A DNA stretch of 64,000 nt from an uncultured Lactococcus sp. (GTDB taxonomy: Bacteria > Bacillota > Bacilli > Lactobacillales > Streptococcaceae): assembly GCF_934191625.1 (NCBI RefSeq), contig NZ_CAKPUG010000003.1, positions 310,001 to 374,000 of the forward strand. Direction: 5' to 3'. Of the stretch, positions 10,033 through 20,000 are shown in pieces. The notes beneath the pieces were generated by a model that made no database searches, was not told the origin of the DNA, and saw only the letters and a program-made list of their open reading frames with translations. Both the position numbers and the translations under genes were made by a program. Each line of letters begins with the position of its first letter. Within the stretch, counting starts at the first letter, position 1.

Positions 10033-10060
10033 AAAAATGAGGGAAGTTCCCTCATTTTTG
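10033..10060. terminator. Bidirectional terminator between the MFS-like gene and hrtA
   Basis: The hairpin AAAAATGAGGG...CCCTCATTTTT is flanked by A and T runs, so it can serve both convergent genes. Confidence 0.8.
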
Positions 10061-10071
10061 TGTATCTAACT

Positions 10072-10752
10072 TTAATAATTATCTACCTTAAAAAGGTTCC
10101 CATCCTCAATACGATATACGCTATCACTATTTTTAATCATGCGCGAATCATGCGTCACCATAATGGTAGCTTTATTTTTTTCATGTGCTTCTTTTCTCAA
10201 AATATCCACAACTTGATAAGCTCTTTCTGTATCTAGACTAGCTGTCGGTTCATCAGCTAAAATTAAGCTTGGGTCATTATAGAGTGCGCGCGTGATTGCA
10301 ACACGTTGACGTTCACCACCAGAGAGTTCTCCGGGATATTTATCTTCTAGCTCTAAAATATCTAGGGCTTCGAGCATTTCATTTATTTTTTCTCGATGGC
10401 CTTTATTTTTATTTATCTTATCTACAAGTTTCAGTTGTTCTTTGACAGTCAAATAAGGAATAAGATTCGAGGCTTGTAAGATAAACCCAACTTCTTTAAA
10501 TCTTACTTTCGAACGTTCTTTTTCTGACAGTTTATTAAAGTCAATCGTATTAATTCTTGTTGTACCTGTTGTTGAAGATTGAAGCCCTCCCGCTATTGTC
10601 AGGAAAGTACTTTTACCAGATCCTGAAGGTCCAATGATTGAGATAAATTCTCCAGCTTGCACCCGTAGGTCAATTCCTTTCAAGGCTTGAACTTCTGTTC
10701 GTCCTTTACCAAAGCTTTTTGTAACTTTGTCCATATATAGAATATCTTTCAT
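10072..10752 (-). CDS. hrtA: Haem-efflux ABC transporter ATPase HrtA
   Basis: This 226-residue ATPase powers export of toxic haem with HrtB. It has Walker A (GPSGSGKST, near 42), the Q-loop, the signature LSGGERQRVAITRAL (near 142) and Walker B LILADEPTASLD. It belongs to the MacB/LolD class that pairs with FtsX-like permeases. Its start lies one base after the hrtB stop, with its ribosome binding site inside the end of hrtB, so the two are translationally coupled. The name rests on the adjacent HrtR with its diagnostic residues. Confidence 0.9.
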   Translation of the reverse strand: MKDILYMDKVTKSFGKGRTEVQALKGIDLRVQAGEFISIIGPSGSGKSTFLTIAGGLQSSTTGTTRINTIDFNKLSEKERSKVRFKEVGFILQASNLIPYLTVKEQLKLVDKINKNKGHREKINEMLEALDILELEDKYPGELSGGERQRVAITRALYNDPSLILADEPTASLDTERAYQVVDILRKEAHEKNKATIMVTHDSRMIKNSDSVYRIEDGNLFKVDNY

Positions 10753-10753
10753 T

Positions 10754-11827
10754 TTACCCTCCTATCGCTTGAGTCGGATCAATTTTTCTAATTGTATACA
10801 GTGAAAATACTGACCCTAGTATAGACACAACAATCAATATGAGACCATAAATTGTCCAAATAGAAAAATCAATTGCAAACGGCATAGCTTGTGGGAGCAC
10901 AAAGCTTGTGAGATAACTTCCTCCAAAGGCTACACCAACTCCAACCAATGCTAACCAGAAACTTTGCCATAGAATAGATTTCATGATAAGGAAGTTTGAA
11001 ATCCCTTGCGCCTTCATAATACCAAAGATCGGAACTTTTTGTAGTGTGATGACATACATAAAGACGGCAATAATCAACAGCACAATCAAGAATAAGAAAT
11101 AAATCATCGCATTCAGTGTTGTTTTCTGTGCGGAGTAGCCAGGAATGCTATTGATAAGTTCAGAAGTTGTAATAACTTTTAATTTATCAGCGCTTGCCCC
11201 CTTCAAGGTTACTTTATCCGATTTTACAATGACACCGTTAACAGAATCATCTGCCACTGCTGCATTCATGTTTTTAATTGCGGAAAGTGTAGCAAATGAA
11301 CTATAGACGACAGGGGTTGCTGAATAGTAAGTCGCTTTGGCAATGCCAACAACTTTTAACTCTGTATCGTTATTTCCGACCTTTAGCTTGTCTCCAACTT
11401 TATAACCTTTGTCTGCCAGGTTTTCTGGGATAATGATTTCTTTTTTATTTTCTGAAAAGTTGGCACCATCCTCTACACTTGGTAGAATATCAGATTCTTT
11501 TGGTAGAGCCATGACTGTTATATTTTCTCTTTTATTCTCTCCTTGGTTAATCGAAGTTGAAAATATCGAAACGGGAGACAATTCTTTTCCTTCAACATTG
11601 TCTAACTCTGCTTTTGAAATTTGAGAAGCTGACAAAATGTTATTCGAACTATCGGAAAGAACAATCTTCTCTGCATTCCAATCCACTACGGCTTGTTTAA
11701 ACTGGCTTGCAAGACCCGTTGATAGTCCGGACAATATGAAAACAACATAAGAAACTAAAAATATGATTGTTGCAATCAAAGTGTACCTTGTCTTGTAATA
11801 AAATATTTCTTTAAGTGATAAAAACAT
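10754..11827 (-). CDS. hrtB: Haem-efflux ABC transporter permease HrtB
   Basis: This 357-residue MacB/FtsX-type permease has one membrane helix at residues 15-38, a large extracellular domain to about residue 235, then three helices (about 240-355). This is the four-helix topology expected for HrtB, which takes haem from the membrane and expels it with HrtA. The ATG has AAGGAG upstream. It lies 35 bases after hrtR and directly before hrtA, in the hrtR-hrtB-hrtA order known from L. lactis. Confidence 0.88.
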   Translation of the reverse strand: MFLSLKEIFYYKTRYTLIATIIFLVSYVVFILSGLSTGLASQFKQAVVDWNAEKIVLSDSSNNILSASQISKAELDNVEGKELSPVSIFSTSINQGENKRENITVMALPKESDILPSVEDGANFSENKKEIIIPENLADKGYKVGDKLKVGNNDTELKVVGIAKATYYSATPVVYSSFATLSAIKNMNAAVADDSVNGVIVKSDKVTLKGASADKLKVITTSELINSIPGYSAQKTTLNAMIYFLFLIVLLIIAVFMYVITLQKVPIFGIMKAQGISNFLIMKSILWQSFWLALVGVGVAFGGSYLTSFVLPQAMPFAIDFSIWTIYGLILIVVSILGSVFSLYTIRKIDPTQAIGG

Positions 11828-11862
11828 AACACAACTCCTTGAAGAACTTTTCGTTCTCTTCT

Positions 11863-12426
11863 TTATTGATGATTTTGATTGCCTGAGAGGCCGTTCATAA
11901 TCACGGCGATTTCACTGTCATAGTGTGCCACAAACTCTTGATCGCTCCACTCTTCTGAAAATAGTCTATAAACAAGATCGTGCACAACTGCTTTAACCAC
12001 GGAAATCATTGGCGAAACAGGCTCTTTACTTACAAAGGTTTGAGGATTATACTTCTTCCAAGCTAAAGTCAATTCGTGATTCCAATCTAAAAAGCGATAT
12101 TTGTAGATAGCATAATTTTCATTATGCACAAGTTCCTTAAGTAATAAATGTTTATATTCATCTAACGCTTTTCCAAGCGGATATTTTTTAATCATTTCTA
12201 AGAAAAGCTGATGTAGCTCACTTGTCTCTTGAGATAGGATATACATATAGCACTCCGTTAAATCTTCAAAATATTGATAAAAACTCCCTCGTGGAATATC
12301 TAAACTTTGCACAATATTTCTAACCGTTGCTTGATGAAAGGGTTTATCTGCAAACTCTGTCTTACAAGCCGCATAGATGCGTTGCTTTTTTTCTTCTGGA
12401 AGCTTAAGATATGTAGCTCTAGGCAC
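11863..12426 (-). CDS. hrtR: Haem-sensing TetR-family repressor HrtR
   Basis: This 187-residue TetR-family repressor releases its operator when it binds haem. The N-terminal HTH ends in SLDIPRGSFYQYFEDL (41-56). The GTG at 12426 was chosen because AGGAGGG lies six bases upstream. With this numbering the two haem-ligand histidines known from L. lactis HrtR fall exactly on His72 (ETSELH) and His149 (KAVVHDLVYR). A perfect operator lies 26 bases upstream of the start. The repressor is first in its own operon, so hrtRBA is autoregulated and induced by haem. Confidence 0.93.
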   Translation of the reverse strand: MPRATYLKLPEEKKQRIYAACKTEFADKPFHQATVRNIVQSLDIPRGSFYQYFEDLTECYMYILSQETSELHQLFLEMIKKYPLGKALDEYKHLLLKELVHNENYAIYKYRFLDWNHELTLAWKKYNPQTFVSKEPVSPMISVVKAVVHDLVYRLFSEEWSDQEFVAHYDSEIAVIMNGLSGNQNHQ

Positions 12427-12450
12427 TTTATTCCCTCCTCTGCCCTCAAA

Positions 12451-12465
12451 ATGACACCGTGTCAC
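12451..12465. promoter_or_regulatory. HrtR operator
   Basis: The sequence ATGACACCGTGTCAC contains a perfect 13-bp palindrome (TGACAC-C-GTGTCA, 12452-12464). It matches the lactococcal HrtR site ATGACACAGTGTCAT except at the centre and the last base. It sits just upstream of hrtR. Confidence 0.85.
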
Positions 12466-12574
12466 TTTAAAATAAATTTTACCAGTTTAAACTTAAGGAG
12501 TCAAATATAGTGTATTAAGTCTTCTTTAAAAAATTTTATATTTAGACTTTTATAAAATTTACGAGTTGAATACC

Positions 12575-12603
12575 TTGCAAAAGGTAATAATAATCTGTAG
12601 AAT
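12575..12603 (+). promoter_or_regulatory. Promoter of the csbD-like gene
   Basis: A -35 TTGCAA (12575-12580) and a -10 TAGAAT (12598-12603) are separated by 17 bases, about 30 bases before the gene. Confidence 0.65.
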
Positions 12604-12633
12604 AAAAGTATAAATAACAAGGAGGTATTTTTT

Positions 12634-12837
12634 ATGGTCGACAGAGGTACAACAGACAAACTCAAAGGTAATGCAAAAGAAGTTGTTGGTGATGTTACAG
12701 GTGACAACAAGAAAAAAGCTGAAGGCATCCTTGATAAAACTATCGGTAAGGTGAAGGAAGTTGCTGCAGACATTAAAGATGCATCAGAAGATGCAGTAGA
12801 TAATGCTAAAGAAAAACTTGATCATCACAAAAAATAA
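12634..12837 (+). CDS. CsbD-family stress protein
   Basis: This 67-residue, highly charged, lysine-rich protein has the CsbD-like pattern TDKLKGNAKEVVGDVTGDNKKKAEG, followed by an amphipathic helix and an HHKK end. CsbD-like proteins are general-stress proteins of unknown biochemical role. An AAGGAGG site precedes the ATG, and the gene has its own promoter and terminator. An antisense frame across it is a shadow. Confidence 0.88.
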   Translation: MVDRGTTDKLKGNAKEVVGDVTGDNKKKAEGILDKTIGKVKEVAADIKDASEDAVDNAKEKLDHHKK

Positions 12838-12870
12838 AAGAAACACTGTGTACACAGTGTTTCTTTTTTA
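12836..12870 (+). terminator. Terminator of the csbD-like gene
   Basis: The inverted repeat AGAAACACTGTGT / ACACAGTGTTTCT is followed by TTTTTTATT, directly after the stop codon. Confidence 0.85.
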
Positions 12871-12879
12871 TTAATCTTC

Positions 12880-13218
12880 TTAGTTTGGCAAAGACAAAAT
12901 TATTTTAAACAAGTCGCCATCAGTTTCTAAAAGGAAACGTCCATTAGGGGCTTTCATAATCAACTGAGCTATAGCTAGCCCTAGGCCTGATCCGGGTGTA
13001 TTTCTCGATAAATCACCTCTTTTAAAGCGTTGCGACAATTCTTGACTATTTTCACCAAGCACTTCGCGCGAAATACTTTTAAAGATTAATTCGATTGTAT
13101 CGTTTTCACTTTTGTGACCATAGATATAAACTCTAGATTTTTTCAGCTTTTTTTAAATAAAGTGCAACCGCTCACATATTTCTTTATCATCATCCACAAT
13201 TAGGACGGTATAATTAAT
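12880..13218 (-). pseudogene. Remnant of a two-component system (response-regulator start fused by deletion to a histidine-kinase end)
   Basis: Reading leftward from 13218, about 21 codons encode a receiver-domain start (INYTVLIVDDDKEICERLHF) and then stop. From about 13155 a different frame encodes a histidine-kinase ATPase end: TIELIFKSISREVLGE, then LSQRFKRGDLSRN, the G2 box PGSGLGLAIAQ and a final TDGDLFKIILSLP. Most of the regulator and the sensor, HisKA and N-box regions are missing. The kinase part resembles the VanS/CroS-like lineage common in lactococci. An internal ATG at 13062 opens a 60-residue frame, but it would lack the rest of the ATPase and should not function. Confidence 0.75.
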
Positions 13219-13326
13219 CTTTCCCTCATTTCTACTTCAAACCTTCAGTATAGCAGAAAGTTATTAACATTTTTCAGCTTGTTTTATTAATATTTTCTTA
13301 ATTTTTTAGTGGAAAAAGCATAAAAT

Positions 13327-13356
13327 AAAAAGTACGTATTCGAAGTTGTACTTTTT
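13327..13356 (-). terminator. Terminator of the HAD phosphatase gene
   Basis: The arms AAAAAGTAC and GTACTTTTT enclose a 12-base loop just after the stop, with a T-rich tail on the minus strand. Confidence 0.65.
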
Positions 13357-13364
13357 TCCTACTT

Positions 13365-14153
13365 TTACTGTATAATTTTTTCAATCTCCGACAGCACAGC
13401 TTTCTCTCTGTTACTCCCTATAATCTTCCCTGCTATTGCTTTCGCTTGTTCATTGGCATTTGCTACGGCATAAGAATAACCGGCCAATTCCAACATTTCA
13501 AGATCATTATTAGCATCACCAAAAGCTGCTAAATATTCAGGCGAAAGTTCAAGTTCTTGCAAAACTTTCTCAAGGGCTGCACCTTTATTACTGCCTTCGA
13601 GGACAATATCTAGATAGATATTCCCACTTGTCACCGCTTTTATACCTTTTTTAAAACGATTGTTCAATGTTGTTGTGACAGCAGTTAATTCTGCTTCTGG
13701 AATAATTGTAGCAAATTTAACCACAGTATCTTTGGGTAACTTATCAAAGGAAGAAATAAGCTCCAATTTTTCGTAATATTTATGGGCGAAAGTTTTAAAC
13801 TCTTCTGAAACGCTCTCTAAGGTATAGGCGCTCTTAGCACCACACACGACAACAGAAATCTGCAGCTCTTCAAGTAAATCAAGGACTTGTCTTACCTCTT
13901 TTGAGCCAAAACTTGCGACCATTTCCATCTCATCATTGATTGTGATAATTCCACCATTTTCAGAGATGAAAATAATATCTTTCGTGTCTGAAAAATATTC
14001 CTTTAACTTGAAGTACTGGTTGCCACTCGCCACAATGAAGCGAATTCCTTTGGCATTCATTTTTTGTTGGAGAATAGAGAAGTACTTTTTATCATAAGTG
14101 GATTTTTCATCCAAGAAAGTGCCGTCCATATCTGTTGCAATAGCTGTAATCAT
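13365..14153 (-). CDS. Cof-type HAD-superfamily phosphatase
   Basis: This 262-residue hydrolase has HAD motif I at the N-terminus (ATDMDGTFLDE, Asp8/Asp10), motif II (VASGN), and motif III/IV near the end (AFGDANNDLEML). The Cof-type cap domain lies between motifs II and III. Members dephosphorylate sugar phosphates, phosphorylated cofactors or pyridoxal phosphate; the substrate here cannot be told from sequence. The gene is monocistronic and diverges from the surface protein at 14333. Confidence 0.88.
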   Translation of the reverse strand: MITAIATDMDGTFLDEKSTYDKKYFSILQQKMNAKGIRFIVASGNQYFKLKEYFSDTKDIIFISENGGIITINDEMEMVASFGSKEVRQVLDLLEELQISVVVCGAKSAYTLESVSEEFKTFAHKYYEKLELISSFDKLPKDTVVKFATIIPEAELTAVTTTLNNRFKKGIKAVTSGNIYLDIVLEGSNKGAALEKVLQELELSPEYLAAFGDANNDLEMLELAGYSYAVANANEQAKAIAGKIIGSNREKAVLSEIEKIIQ

Positions 14154-14332
14154 TTTTATTTACTCCTCAGTGTTCTGCTTCTATTTTAGCAAAATTTAAT
14201 TTTTTCTGTTAGTTATATTTGTTCTCCAAGTTAATTCAGTTGTTTTCCTAAAATAAATTTGTTAGAATTTTCAACAGACTGTAAAAAGTCATTTTAAAAA
14301 TAGAAAGAACTAAAAAGGAAAAATACTCTCAT

Positions 14333-16051
14333 ATGAAACGAACAATACAGATATTGCTCATTTTTTTTACCGCTTTTTTAGGATTGATGCTCCATACAGA
14401 ACACGCATCTGCTGCAGAATTAAGCAATACTAATTTTGTCGATAGTCTCAAATTTTCAAATACTCAATTGGCACAAGGTCAGACGACTTCTGTCAGAGTT
14501 GAGTTTAGTAGCAAAGATAATTTCAAGGTAAAAGCTGGTGACACTATTACCTTCACACTACCTCCCGAACTACAAGGAATGACCGAAAATGATGGTTCTC
14601 CTCGGAAAATCTCTTTAGGTGAATTGGGTGAAGCCTTAATCTATAAAGACCAAGTTATTGCTACCTTTAATGAAAAAGTTAACTACCTTGAACATGTCAA
14701 AGGCTATTTTAATTTTGGCTTACAAGCAACAAGAACTAAGAACCCTAATGATACGAGTATCAAAACAAATTTAAATACAACTGCAACAGCCCAAGAACTT
14801 ACCATTCATGGGGACCCAGGAGACTCTGGACAAATAGGTACTCTCCCCTTCTTTTGGAAGAGTGGAGATATGCTTGGTGAAAAAGGAAAAGTACGCTGGT
14901 TTGTCAATGCTAATATGACCAAAGAAGAACTCTCAAGTGATATAGTGTTAACAGATACGCACGGGCCGGGACAAAAACTTGATGCTCAATCATTTAGCGT
15001 TAATATTGAAAATAATTTAGGAAATTTCCATGTTACTGGCGATGAATTTGTCGCCAAGGGTTATGGCAGTATAAAAGTCCTTCCAGATGACTCTTTTATC
15101 ATTACAATTAAGCATGAGCATGCACGAATGGCTTCTTTTAGCTTCATGTATAATACAATCATCACTAACAATACTATCAAATCCTTTACCAACACTTGCA
15201 ATGTTAACTACCAACCCTATGGTCAGGAAACACTTCAAGATCAAGGCACTTCTGAGGTTGTAAACCTTTTTGCAGATGGTGATGCCAACGGTGAGCAAGG
15301 TATCAAGGAAGCATCAGAAGAAACGCTTGAAAGCAACTTTGAAGAACTCGAAGAAATTCCTGCCATCGAATCTGAAAATGCTAACTCTTCGGTGACAGAA
15401 AACCAAGTTGACCAAACAGCAGAAAAAAATCAAGTCGAAGTAAATGCATCTCCTACTCAGGAAGTTGAGGTTGATGAATCAGAAGAACTTGAAGAAATTC
15501 CTGCCATCGAATCTGAAAATGCTAGCTCTTCGGTAACAGAAAACCAAGTCGACCAAACAGCAGAAAAAAATCAAGTTGAAGTAAATGTAGCTCCTACTCA
15601 GGAAGTTGAGGTTGATGAATCAGAAGAACTCGAAGAAATTCCTGCCATCGAATCCGAAAATGCTAACTCTTCGGTAACAGAAAACCAAGTCGACCAAACA
15701 GCAGAAAAAAACCAAGTCGAAGTAAATGTAGCTCCTACTCAAGAAGTTGAGGTTGATAAATCCAAAAATATTGTAGAGATTCAACACCCTCAGCTGGAGA
15801 AAGGAAAAGCCAAATTATTAGAGAAAAATACGACTCAAAAGATAAATAGAGAGACAACTGAAGTAAAAGTAAATACTTCAAATAGCTCAACAGCAACAAC
15901 TATAACTCCTTCAGCCAAAGTAGAAAAAAAAGCTAGCAGTGCACTCCCAAAAACAGGAGAAAATAGTGATCTTATCTCTATTATTGCTGGCTTACTGCTT
16001 TTCTTACTATTACTTGTAACTCTTTCGCTATACCGAAATAGACAAGCATAA
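14333..16051 (+). CDS. LPXTG-anchored surface adhesin with three 47-residue repeats
   Basis: This 572-residue protein has a signal peptide (1-28, ending HASA-AE) and an Ig-like adhesin region (about 29-325) resembling the N-terminal folds of MSCRAMM/collagen-binding proteins. Three near-identical acidic 47-residue repeats (about 337-477; LEEIPAIESENA..QEVEVDES) form a stalk. An LPKTGE sortase signal, hydrophobic helix and RNRQA tail follow. It should be covalently attached to peptidoglycan by sortase A. The ligand is unknown. It has its own terminator and no operon partners. Confidence 0.85.
   Translation: MKRTIQILLIFFTAFLGLMLHTEHASAAELSNTNFVDSLKFSNTQLAQGQTTSVRVEFSSKDNFKVKAGDTITFTLPPELQGMTENDGSPRKISLGELGEALIYKDQVIATFNEKVNYLEHVKGYFNFGLQATRTKNPNDTSIKTNLNTTATAQELTIHGDPGDSGQIGTLPFFWKSGDMLGEKGKVRWFVNANMTKEELSSDIVLTDTHGPGQKLDAQSFSVNIENNLGNFHVTGDEFVAKGYGSIKVLPDDSFIITIKHEHARMASFSFMYNTIITNNTIKSFTNTCNVNYQPYGQETLQDQGTSEVVNLFADGDANGEQGIKEASEETLESNFEELEEIPAIESENANSSVTENQVDQTAEKNQVEVNASPTQEVEVDESEELEEIPAIESENASSSVTENQVDQTAEKNQVEVNVAPTQEVEVDESEELEEIPAIESENANSSVTENQVDQTAEKNQVEVNVAPTQEVEVDKSKNIVEIQHPQLEKGKAKLLEKNTTQKINRETTEVKVNTSNSSTATTITPSAKVEKKASSALPKTGENSDLISIIAGLLLFLLLLVTLSLYRNRQA
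15341..15763 (+). repeat. Three tandem 141-bp repeats in the LPXTG protein
   Basis: Copies start at 15341, 15482 and 15623. Differences are mostly synonymous or conservative, and the third copy diverges at its end. An in-frame 47-codon unit lets copy number change without breaking the gene. Confidence 0.9.
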
Positions 16052-16054
16052 AAT

Positions 16055-16086
16055 AAAAAATGCCCTCATTAACGAGGCATTTTTTA
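16055..16086 (+). terminator. Terminator of the LPXTG protein gene
   Basis: A hairpin AAAAAATGCC(C)TC...GAGGCATTTTTT lies just after the stop. Confidence 0.8.
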
Positions 16087-16121
16087 TTATCATACTTACA
16101 AGAAACGGTACTTCAAAGTTT

Positions 16122-16152
16122 AAAAGAGCAGATAACCAAAATCTGCTCTTTT
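16122..16152 (-). terminator. Terminator of the aquaporin gene
   Basis: The perfect arms AAAAGAGCAGAT and ATCTGCTCTTTT enclose a 7-base loop, 10 bases after the stop. Confidence 0.8.
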
Positions 16153-16161
16153 ATAACTATG

Positions 16162-16827
16162 TTACTCTTCGCTACCCATGAATTTAGCAGCTACTGCAGC
16201 AATTGCCGCTCCCACTAATGGTGCCAATAAGTAGACCCAATAGTGTGACAAGGCTGTACCACCTGCAAAGATAGCAGGACCAAAACTACGTGCTGGATTC
16301 AATGAACCACCCGTTAAGTTTAAAGCTACAATAATCAAAAATGCTAAAGCTAAGCCAATAGCAATTGGTGCTAAGCCTGCATTACCATATTTTTCACTAG
16401 TAACCATTAAAATAACAAACACAAACAAGAAGGTAATGATAGCTTCAAACAAGAAAGCTTCTCCTGCTGTGATATTTGGAAAGTCAGTTTGCCCAAAACC
16501 ATCTTTAGGAAGGTTCAAAGCTTTAATAAAGATTGACAATACTGCAGAAGCAGCGAGCGCACCTACAAATTGTGAAACAACATAAGCAATACCATCTTTA
16601 ATTGCCAAACGTTTGTTAATCATCATGGCAAGTGAAACAGCCGGATTAAAATGTCCTCCTGAAACACCACCTACAGCGCAAGCCATAATCGTTACAGCCA
16701 AACCAAATGCCAAACCAATTCCTAAGTAACCAATAGCAGTTTCTCCATTATTAGCAATAGCTACTGTACCTGTACCTAAAAACACAAGAACAAAAGTTCC
16801 GATAAATTCTGCAAAATATTTTCTCAT
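16162..16827 (-). CDS. aqpZ: Aquaporin Z-type water channel
   Basis: This 221-residue MIP-family channel has six membrane helices and both half-helix motifs, GGHFNPAVSLA and GGSLNPARSFGPAIF. The Ser after the second NPAR matches water-selective AqpZ; glycerol facilitators have Asp there. The ATG at 16827 follows AAAGGA. A longer frame from 16896 adds 23 polar residues before the first helix and overlaps the promoter-like TATAAT near 16850, so it was rejected. Some uptake of small neutral solutes cannot be ruled out. Confidence 0.88.
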   Translation of the reverse strand: MRKYFAEFIGTFVLVFLGTGTVAIANNGETAIGYLGIGLAFGLAVTIMACAVGGVSGGHFNPAVSLAMMINKRLAIKDGIAYVVSQFVGALAASAVLSIFIKALNLPKDGFGQTDFPNITAGEAFLFEAIITFLFVFVILMVTSEKYGNAGLAPIAIGLALAFLIIVALNLTGGSLNPARSFGPAIFAGGTALSHYWVYLLAPLVGAAIAAVAAKFMGSEE

Positions 16828-17090
16828 AAATAAATTCCTTTCTCGGATTCTATTATAACATTCTCTAATATCGTTCATATAATTTAAGAGTGACATAGCA
16901 TGAAAATCTCTTTCTTTTTATTCATTTTAGGTGTGTATGTCTAATTATGTCGCGATTAAATATAACTAAACCTTTTATCAGTGGTCTAAATTTACATCTT
17001 ATCATTTATAAATAATAAAACCTCAAGTTTACACCTGAGGTTTTGAAAAAGAAGAATAAATTATTGTTCAGTTCTTGATATGACACATTT

Positions 17091-20000
17091 TTATTTAACT
17101 TCTTTTTTTCTTCTTAAGTTAGTAAGTAGAAGGCTAAGAAATGCTAAAAGACTAAAGCCAACTACAGTTTGTACATTATTATCAGTTTCTCCTGTAGCAG
17201 GTAGATTCACACCTTTAGCATAAGAGGCAGGTAAACCTGTCGAATACTGTCCTCCAGTTCCCCCAAATGTTACTGGTACAATAGTTTCTGATGGTATCTG
17301 AAGATGACTTGGTGTGCTTTCATTGCCCGCAGCATCTGTTGCTGTGAGAATAAGGGAATCCCCTGGTTTTACACTACCAGCAGGTAGAGTAATATGGAAA
17401 TGTCCAGAATCGTCTGTTTTACCACTTGCAATCACATTGCCATTTCCATCCTTAATTGTAACCGTAGATCCAGGTTCTGCCGTTCCTCCTATATCGTATC
17501 CTCCATCAGGATTCTTAGTTACATCTGTGACCTTAGGAGAATCTGGAGCGGTTGTATCCGGCACTTTAGAATCTGCTGGAGTCTTACCTGCGGTCGGATC
17601 ACTCACGTTACCCGCTGCGTCAGTCGCGGTCGCTGTAATGTCAGCTTCGGCTCCCACAGAGGCTGGCAAGCTTACGCTGTAGTTACCAGAACCATCTGCT
17701 ACAGCAGTTCCAATCACTGTGCCACTTGAATCTTTAATTACTACAGTAGACCCTGCTTCGGCGGTACCTGTTACAGTATAGCCATCGGTCGAGTTACCTG
17801 TGACTGAGGAGATGACCGGCGCATCTGGTGCAGTGGTGTCACCGCTGTCGGCTGGTGTAGTTCCTGTGGTTGGCGCACTTACGTTACCCGCTGCGTCAGT
17901 CGCGGTCGCTGTAATATCAGCTTCGGCTCCCACAGAAGCTGGCAAGCTCAAGCTGTAGTTACCAGAACCATCTGCTACAGCAGTTCCAATTACTGTGCCA
18001 TTTGAATCTTTAATTTCTACGGTAGAACCTGCTTCGGCAGTACCTGTCACCGTATAGCCATCGGTCGAGTTACCTGTGACTGAGGAGATGACCGGCGCAT
18101 CTGGTGCAGTGGTGTCACCACTGTCGGCTGGTGTAGTTCCTGTAGTTGGCACACTCACGTTACCCGCTGTATCGGTCGCGGTCGCTGTAATATCAGCTTC
18201 GGCTCCCACAGAGGCTGGCAAGCTCACGCTGTAGTTACCAGAACCATCTGCTACCCCTGTACCAATCACTGTGCCACTTGAATCTTTGATTTCTACGGTA
18301 GAACCGGCTTCAGCGGTACCCGTTACTGTATAGCCATCAGTCGAGTTACCTGTGACTGAAGATATGACCGGCGCATCTGGCGCTGTGGTGTCGCCGCTGT
18401 CTGTAGGAGTAGTTCCTGTAGTTGGCACACTCACGTTACCCGCTGTATCGGTCGCTGTTACTGCTATATCTTCATTCGCTCCAATAGAACCTTGAGGTAA
18501 AGTAACGCTAAAGTTACCAGAACCATCTGCTACCCCTGTACCAATCACTGCTCCACTTGAATCTTTGATTACTACGGTAGAACCCGCTTCTGCAGTACCC
18601 GTTACGGTATAACCATCCGTCGAGTTACCTGTAACTGAGGAGATGACCGGCGCATCCGGTGCAGTGGTGTCACCGCTGTCGGCTGGTGTAGTTCCTGTGG
18701 TCGGCGCACTTACGTTACCCGCTGCGTCGGTCGCAGTCGCTGTAATATCAGCTTCGGCTCCCACAGAGGCTGGCAAGCTTACGCTGTAGTTACCAGAACC
18801 ATCTGCTACCCCTGTACCAATCACTGCTCCACTTGAATCTTTAATTTCTACGGTAGACCCGGCTTCGGCGGTACCCGTTACTGTATAGCCATCAGTCGAG
18901 TTACCTGTGACTGAAGATATGACCGGCGCATCTGGTGCAGTGGTGTCACCACTGTCGGCTGGTGTAGTTCCTGGGGTTGGCGCACTTACGTTACCTGCTG
19001 TATCGGTCGCTGTTACTGTAATTTCAGCTTCGGCTCCCACAGAGGCTGGCAAGCTCACGCTGTAGTTACCAGAACCATCCGCTACAGCAGTTCCAATCAC
19101 TGCTCCACTTGAATCTTTAATTTCTACGGTAGAACCTGCTTCGGCAGTACCCGTTACTGTATAGCCATCCGTCGAGTTACCTGTGACTGAGGAGATGACC
19201 GGCGCATCTGGTGCAGTGGTGTCACCACTGTCGGCTGGTGTAGTTCCTGTAGTTGGCACACTCACGTTACCCGCTGTATCGGTCGCGGTCGCTGTAATAT
19301 CAGCTTCGGCTCCCACAGAGGCTGGCAAGCTCACGCTGTAGTTACCAGAACCATCTGCTACCCCTGTACCAATCACTGTGCCACTTGAATCTTTGATTTC
19401 TACGGTAGAACCGGCTTCAGCGGTACCCGTTACTGTATAGCCATCAGTCGAGTTACCTGTGACTGAAGATATGACCGGCGCATCTGGCGCTGTGGTGTCG
19501 CCGCTGTCTGCAGGAGTAGTTCCTGTAGTTGGCACACTCACGTTACCCGCTGTATCCGTAGCAGTTACTGCTATATCTTCATTCGCTCCAATAGAACCTT
19601 GAGGTAAAGTAACGCTAAAGTTACCAGAACCATCTGCTACCCCTGTACCAATCACTGCTCCACTTGAATCTTTGATTTCTACGGTAGACCCTGCTTCGGC
19701 GGTACCCGTTACGGTATAGCCATCCGTCGAGTTACCTGTAACTGAGGAGATGACCGGCGCATCTGGTGCAGTGGTGTCACCACTGTCGGCTGGTGTAGTT
19801 CCTGTAGTTGGCGCACTCACGTTACCCGCTGTATCGGTCGCGGTCGCTGTAATATCAGCTTCGGCTCCCACAGAGGCTGGCAAGCTCACGCTGTAGTTAC
19901 CAGAACCATCCGCTACAGCAGTTCCAATCACTGTGCCATTTGAATCTTTGATTTCTACGGTAGAACCGGCTTCAGCGGTACCCGTTACTGTATAGCCATC

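Noticed and set aside
12501-12773. Minus-strand 90-residue frame opposite the CsbD-like gene
   Set aside because: Antisense shadow; the plus-strand gene has promoter, ribosome binding site and terminator.
17314-17729. Plus-strand frames within the giant adhesin repeats
   Set aside because: They are antisense shadows that exist because the GC-rich repeats lack stops.
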